Assembly: GCA_037179385.1 (NCBI GenBank)
Contig: CM074179.1
Coordinates: forward strand, 73,584,719-73,648,718
Direction of reading: 5' to 3'
Source of the DNA: Holothuria scabra
Taxonomy: Eukaryota; Echinodermata; Holothuroidea; Aspidochirotida; Holothuriidae
Length of the DNA: 64,000 bases
Shown: positions 59,611 to 64,000 of the stretch, one piece after another
How positions within the stretch are numbered: the stretch's first letter is position 1
How the letters are laid out: every line of letters begins with the position of its first letter
Notes under the pieces: model-generated
Told to the model about the DNA's origin: nothing
The model's input: only the letters and a program-made list of their open reading frames with translations
Databases searched by the model: none
Translations under genes and position numbers: made by a program

Positions 59611-60702
59611 AAGTTTCAAGTTAGTTATATTACTATGTGTTAAGATTGCAAGCAGGTTCAAGGCAAAAATTGTAATAATATGTATTACATTCCCAACAGT
59701 TACAAAAAATGAGAGCACAAGTTGTCTTGTGGTAGTACAGCACAAACTTTTGAATGTGTTAGAGGGACAGACTTCCTATACATGGACAGAGCATACTGCG
59801 CATAGATTGCCACTAATGTACGTGTGAGCAAAAGTACACCAAGATGGCTGTCTACTATGATTTTGTGTGAAAGCTTGGACTTGCTCAAGTCAATTCCTAG
59901 ATTTTGCAAGAAAGTTGAAATATTTTTGGAATATGGCAAAGTAAGGTCAAAATCATTTCACGTATTGCAGGCATATGATATTCTTTCACGTTCAAGTTTA
60001 TCTTTTGTTTAAAATATAACAGAGTCGCCCTCAGATCAGAAGATTTATAGCTTCACAGCAGCCATCTTAGTGGGCCTTTTTCATGTTGTGGCTCCCTTGT
60101 TTTCCCTACCCCATTGCTAACATTAAACCCCAAGCACAGTAGGTTCAATTTTTCAAGTCTTTGGAATGACAATTTTCCAAAGAGAAAAAGGGTGATACTG
60201 CCATCTTTGAAATAAATGATAATAATGAAATGTGTGGTACTTTGTTGCTGTCAAAGGGCAAATATTTTAATATAACAGCATCCAGCAGATGGGAAATACA
60301 GAATAAATTAAATGTTTTAAATATTACAGTGTCATTTCATATCCAAATGCTTTGCCTAACACAGAATACTGTACAAGGAAGGTAGTATAGGCCTGTATAC
60401 CGCTTTAACCATAGGTCTATGCCTTGGGAAATAGCCTCAGGCAAGAATGTCAATCTTACACTGACCAACCACCTACCAACAACTATACAGTCACTGTAGC
60501 ATGGTGTGAAATTGCAGTTTGATACCAACCAAGTTTGGAACTTAATCTCTTGCACAATCTATAGTTCTTTAGGAAAAAAGTTCTAAAAAAGACAAGAGTA
60601 CAGAGAAAAAGAAAGACAACAGAATTTAAAGAATACTGTTTGGAGCTCCCAAGAACAAGTTGCTAAGATTATTTAATAGTGTATACAATTTCTTCCTCAG
60701 TT

Positions 60703-60975
60703 AAGCCCAGTACACACTGCCACGATTACAGAAGATTCTCCATCGTGGACAATTTGCATAAATCGCAGACACTTCTTTGGTAGTCGTGGCCGTGTGACCT
60801 GGAATTAAAACCTACCGATCACATCCAACTACGATTGAAGATGTTCAATTGGACAGACCGCTTACGACACAACAGAACTCTAGTGGTGAAACTTGCCACA
60901 GTGCCAGGAGTACAGCCGACGTGACTTCTTGTCGCTTGATGTCGTTAGTTGTTGTGGCAGTGTGTACCAGGATTT
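60703..60975. mobile_element. MITE-like element with GTACACACTGCCAC ends
   Basis: The left end CCCAGTACACACTGCCACGA (60706) and inverted right end CCTGGTACACACTGCCACAA share a 14-base exact core. The length is about 270 bp and there is no open frame. TTAAG and TTTAG next to the ends may be a degraded target duplication. It lies between apparently unique sequences upstream of the minus-strand gene end. Confidence 0.7.
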
Positions 60976-62367
60976 AGAGACACTACAAGCAAGTTGTACA
61001 AAGGTTTGCACTATTAACTGTTTACACTTTAAAGGATATTAGTCATCAGCCCAGTAAGTTTTAATTCTCCTAACTTCATTACTGTAACTCCCTCCCACAG
61101 CTGCTATTCATCCAGAGCACACTATCCTACAGTACTTCATTGGTTCCTGGTACATCCCGGTGGGCATACAAGACCCTAATTTGTAATCACAGCAATTGCA
61201 TGGTGTGCTGTGTACTACAGTATGAACTACTCTGCATTATTTGGTAATTGATGTCAATCAAAGGACAGTGCCAATTAAGACTTTTGGAACATTCTGATGT
61301 AAATTGTGGTTGGGGTGACTAGCAACTGTCTTTAAAACTACAAAACTTCTTTCAGGACACAGAACTTTCCAACTATAAAATAGTAAGTCTCTTTACAGTT
61401 TACATTTTTTGACTAACTGTGCAAAGAAGTAACAACTGATAGTAGGGTCTGTGAAGTTCACCACCTGACTGGTATGCAATTATAGTAAAGTACATCATAA
61501 ATATATGAATGCAACATTATGTCACACTGCAGGTTTGAAAAAGCAAAATAGATTCCTTTTATTAACAGAAATTTTTCACCAATATGGCACTGTAGGCCAA
61601 CTAATTATGAAGAAGATAGCACATATGGAATTAGGAAGTGAACCAATCAATAGGGCATATCATCAACTCAAGTTACCAAACCCACAGATTTTAAGTGCAC
61701 AACATTTGTGTACTATTCAAATTAAGTTTTACCGTTTTGCATGTGCAGCAATCCCATGATAATGCCCAGGAGGTAGAGGGATAAGAATCTACATTTCATT
61801 GAGAGGAACATGTAAATTCATCTTATCAACACTGCTGTCAAGCAGTGATGAGGCATCTTTTTTTTAAACATGAATGAGCACTGTTTATGCTTGGCTGCTA
61901 TGATGTGATTTTGATGCAATGGCTTGTCAATTGGACACACTGATGTTTGTGGAAAAACATGAAAAGTGAGAGTTTAATTTTTTTTCTCACATTTAATGTG
62001 TGCACAGTTCCACAAAACTGAAATTTCCATTGAAACAAATTTTCTCATAGTGTATGACCCAATGTATAATTTCTTAGATGAGACAGTGTGAATCAGTCTG
62101 TTCAACAACTTGACCACCATGATCATAATAAAGTGAAAAAAAGTTTACAAACAAGAATCCCCAAACATTTGAAAGTATTTCTGTTAAGTCCAAACTGAGG
62201 GTACCATTGGCCAAAGCTGCAGGTGGGCTTAGGGCTGTAAAAAAATAATCCAAACCCCCCCTTCCCCGCCCCATTTGAAGGATATTTAAGGCCATTTATT
62301 TATGATGTAAATTCAAACATTGCTGCAAAGGTGTCCTCTTCTTAAATGAGAAACCAAACCATAAACT

Positions 62368-62373
62368 TTATTT
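62368..62373 (-). terminator. Poly(A) signal for the minus-strand gene
   Basis: TTTATT on the plus strand is AATAAA on the minus strand, about 230 bases after the TGA at 62605. The intervening 3' UTR happens to be open in several frames. Confidence 0.45.
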
Positions 62374-62604
62374 TGCATTTACAAAAATGAAAGGGTGGAA
62401 TTCACCCTACTTCTCCTTGAAAGGGAATGGACTACTACCCTTTACTGGCACTGGCCCGAGTCCTTTTCGTCTTTTAGCTGCAATTGGTCTAACAGCAAGG
62501 ACCTGTTCTTGTACCTTCCAGGGGAGTGATTCGCTGATTTTGTCATTCGGACACAAGAATACACCAGTTTGGCACCATTTCTAAGACTTGCACAAAACCT
62601 TACA

Positions 62605-62894
62605 TCACCGTTTCTTTTTCAGTTTCGGTTTTCTGACTTTCATCATAAAAGGGTTATTTGAAATGTCTCCACTTTCTAGTTTTCGTTTACTTTTTTCTGT
62701 GGCATCCTCAGTGCTATTAGGATCTGAAGTTTTGGCATCGGAATCATTCTGTTGCATCCCACTGCTGCCACCAGCATCACTGGCAGTCTGCTGTGGATCT
62801 TGCTCTTCTTGACTAGGAGCATCCTTTGCAATATCATGATCTGGTGGCATAAGGGCATCTAAGTAAGGTTTGCTAGAAGGTGTGCAGGCAATTA
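62605..62894 (-). CDS. Terminal coding exon of an unidentified minus-strand gene
   Basis: On the minus strand a long T-rich tract ending CAG (acceptor, at 62895) opens a frame entered in phase 1: IACTPSSKPYLDALMPPDHD, then an acidic, Gln/Ser/Asp-rich stretch (SQEEQDPQQ, SSGMQQNDSDAKTSDPNS) and a basic tail (KVRKPKLKKKR) before TGA at 62605. The composition is typical of a disordered nuclear-protein C-terminus with a localisation signal. I do not recognise the family. An AATAAA on the minus strand (62368-62373) gives a ~240-base 3' UTR. Upstream exons should lie to the right; none was identified to 64,000. Confidence 0.65.
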
Positions 62895-64000
62895 CTGAAA
62901 AAAAATAAAATAAATAAAGATAAAGAAAAATGAATAAAACAATAGGGGGAAGTGTTTAGAAGTTCAAATTGCAGCAGGATTTTCAGGACTTTCTTCAAAA
63001 TATAATTTTATCAATATCCATAACCCTTTCAACAAGTTCACATGGGTCTGCAATTTTCCTGGACACATTTTGTTTCAATATTATTGGATTGGAAGCTACA
63101 GTATACTTTGTTGTGACTCATCAGCATGCCTGTTAGCCTTTCTGGTTTCTCAGAAGAGATGTTGGTATGTCATTATTTGCTGAGGGAGCAGAATGCTGCA
63201 CCTACTGAGCATTCCTTTGATATTGTTAGCCAAAGTATATCTTTTGTGTTTATTCGGTAGGGCAAATGAACAGATGGTTTTGGTAGAAATAGTTTGTATA
63301 AGTGGGAGTAGTTGACAATAAAGATTGCAAGAGAGAGGAACACTTTAGTGTCATTTTTACATTTCTTCACTTATAACTTTGTGTGATAGAACCAGGTTAG
63401 GACATACTTTGTTACATTAAAGAGATGCAACGGCTTCCATCATTTAAGATCAGATGGGCCACCAGCAAAATTTGTGGAAGCCAAAGTTGCTTGCTCAGCA
63501 GTCATTATGTTGTAACTACCACAGCTTTCAGATTTCGTGGGTTCCCACTGTACAGCAAAAGTCAGTCTACTATTAATACATGGAATGATATAATTTGCAT
63601 TTCTTAATTTGTATTTTCTCCAATTCAAACTAGAAAGAGTACCTTAAAAATAAACAATGGAACACCAATTCACCTAGAACTACTTTTATACTGCAAAAGT
63701 AGTATTTATCCATTCATCCATGTAGCTGTTTCATTTGCAGTTTTTGTAATTTTTGTCAAAGATGGCTTCAGGAATATGAAGTTTGAGTTACCTTAGTTAT
63801 GAGTAATGACTTTGCAGATGAGCAGCATGCCTCCCTTAAATGTTCCTTTTTTGACTAGGGAGCCCACAGTTAAACCACAGGTTTCTCACTTTTGACTTTT
63901 TTTTTTTTTTTTGGTCAAGGTGTATCCCTTATTGAAGGCAATGCACACCAAGGATCTTAAATTGTATTCTAAATTTAAGCATTATGCTTCCAAATTTTAT
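62895..64000. other. Presumed intron of the minus-strand gene
   Basis: AT-rich, no convincing minus-strand exon up to the window edge; presumably the last intron of the gene ending at 62,605. Confidence 0.35.

Larger units (their letters stand above)
57976..60702. other. No recognisable gene apart from one candidate exon
   Basis: Contains family B copy 3 and the isolated candidate exon at 59,271. The 154-codon frame at 57,880-58,344 partly overlaps repeat family C and shows no domain. Confidence 0.4.

Overview
This is a window of an animal (metazoan) nuclear genome: AT-rich, mostly non-coding, with short exons bounded by GT..AG introns, long (AT)n tracts, many diverged interspersed repeats and no operon-like packing. 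The protein families seen (death-effector domains, ZU5, UPA and death domain in one gene) and the kinds of repeats (hAT-like elements, LINE remnants, a hammerhead ribozyme next to a TA tract) fit a marine invertebrate, most likely a deuterostome such as an echinoderm. That placement is inference; no marker gene in the window fixes the species. Apart from one multi-exon gene, almost every open reading frame here is short and looks like chance. Layout: 1-28,300 is repeat-rich and gene-poor. It holds one of four copies of an interspersed repeat (about 1,997-2,488), a 2-kb hAT-like non-autonomous transposon (5,325-7,329), a U2 snRNA-like fragment on the minus strand (10,366-10,411), a 195-bp AT tract, a tandem duplication leading into a well-formed hammerhead ribozyme (14,989-15,050), and a decayed LINE reverse-transcriptase tail (about 17,065-17,560). 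The centre, 28,707-47,045 on the plus strand, is the main result. I could assemble one gene from splice sites and reading frame: four acidic short exons, four tandem death-effector-like (DED) exons, a linker made of several small exons, a ZU5 exon, a UPA domain spread over three exons, and a terminal exon with a death domain followed by AATAAA. The frame stays open across all joins, giving about 1,086 codons downstream of an uncertain 5' end. No signal peptide or membrane segment is seen in the assembled part, so it would be a cytoplasmic relative of UNC5/PIDD-type ZU5-UPA-DD proteins with a DED array in place of Ig/TSP or LRR modules. Within the same gene a cassette exon plus a short terminal exon and its own AATAAA (34,524-35,812) would give a DED-only short form, similar in layout to FLIP. 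Introns of the gene carry a LINE 3' end, AT tracts, a tRNA-like sequence and one of the interspersed repeats. From 47,200 to 62,300 the window is again repeats: a hAT-like element with a perfect 8-bp target duplication (48,719-49,635), two compact MITE-like inverted repeats side by side (51,941-52,366), further GC-rich repeat modules, a second copy of a repeat also present near 19 kb, and another MITE-like element (60,703-60,975). At 62,605-62,894 on the minus strand lies the apparent terminal coding exon of an unidentified gene that would extend rightwards out of the window.
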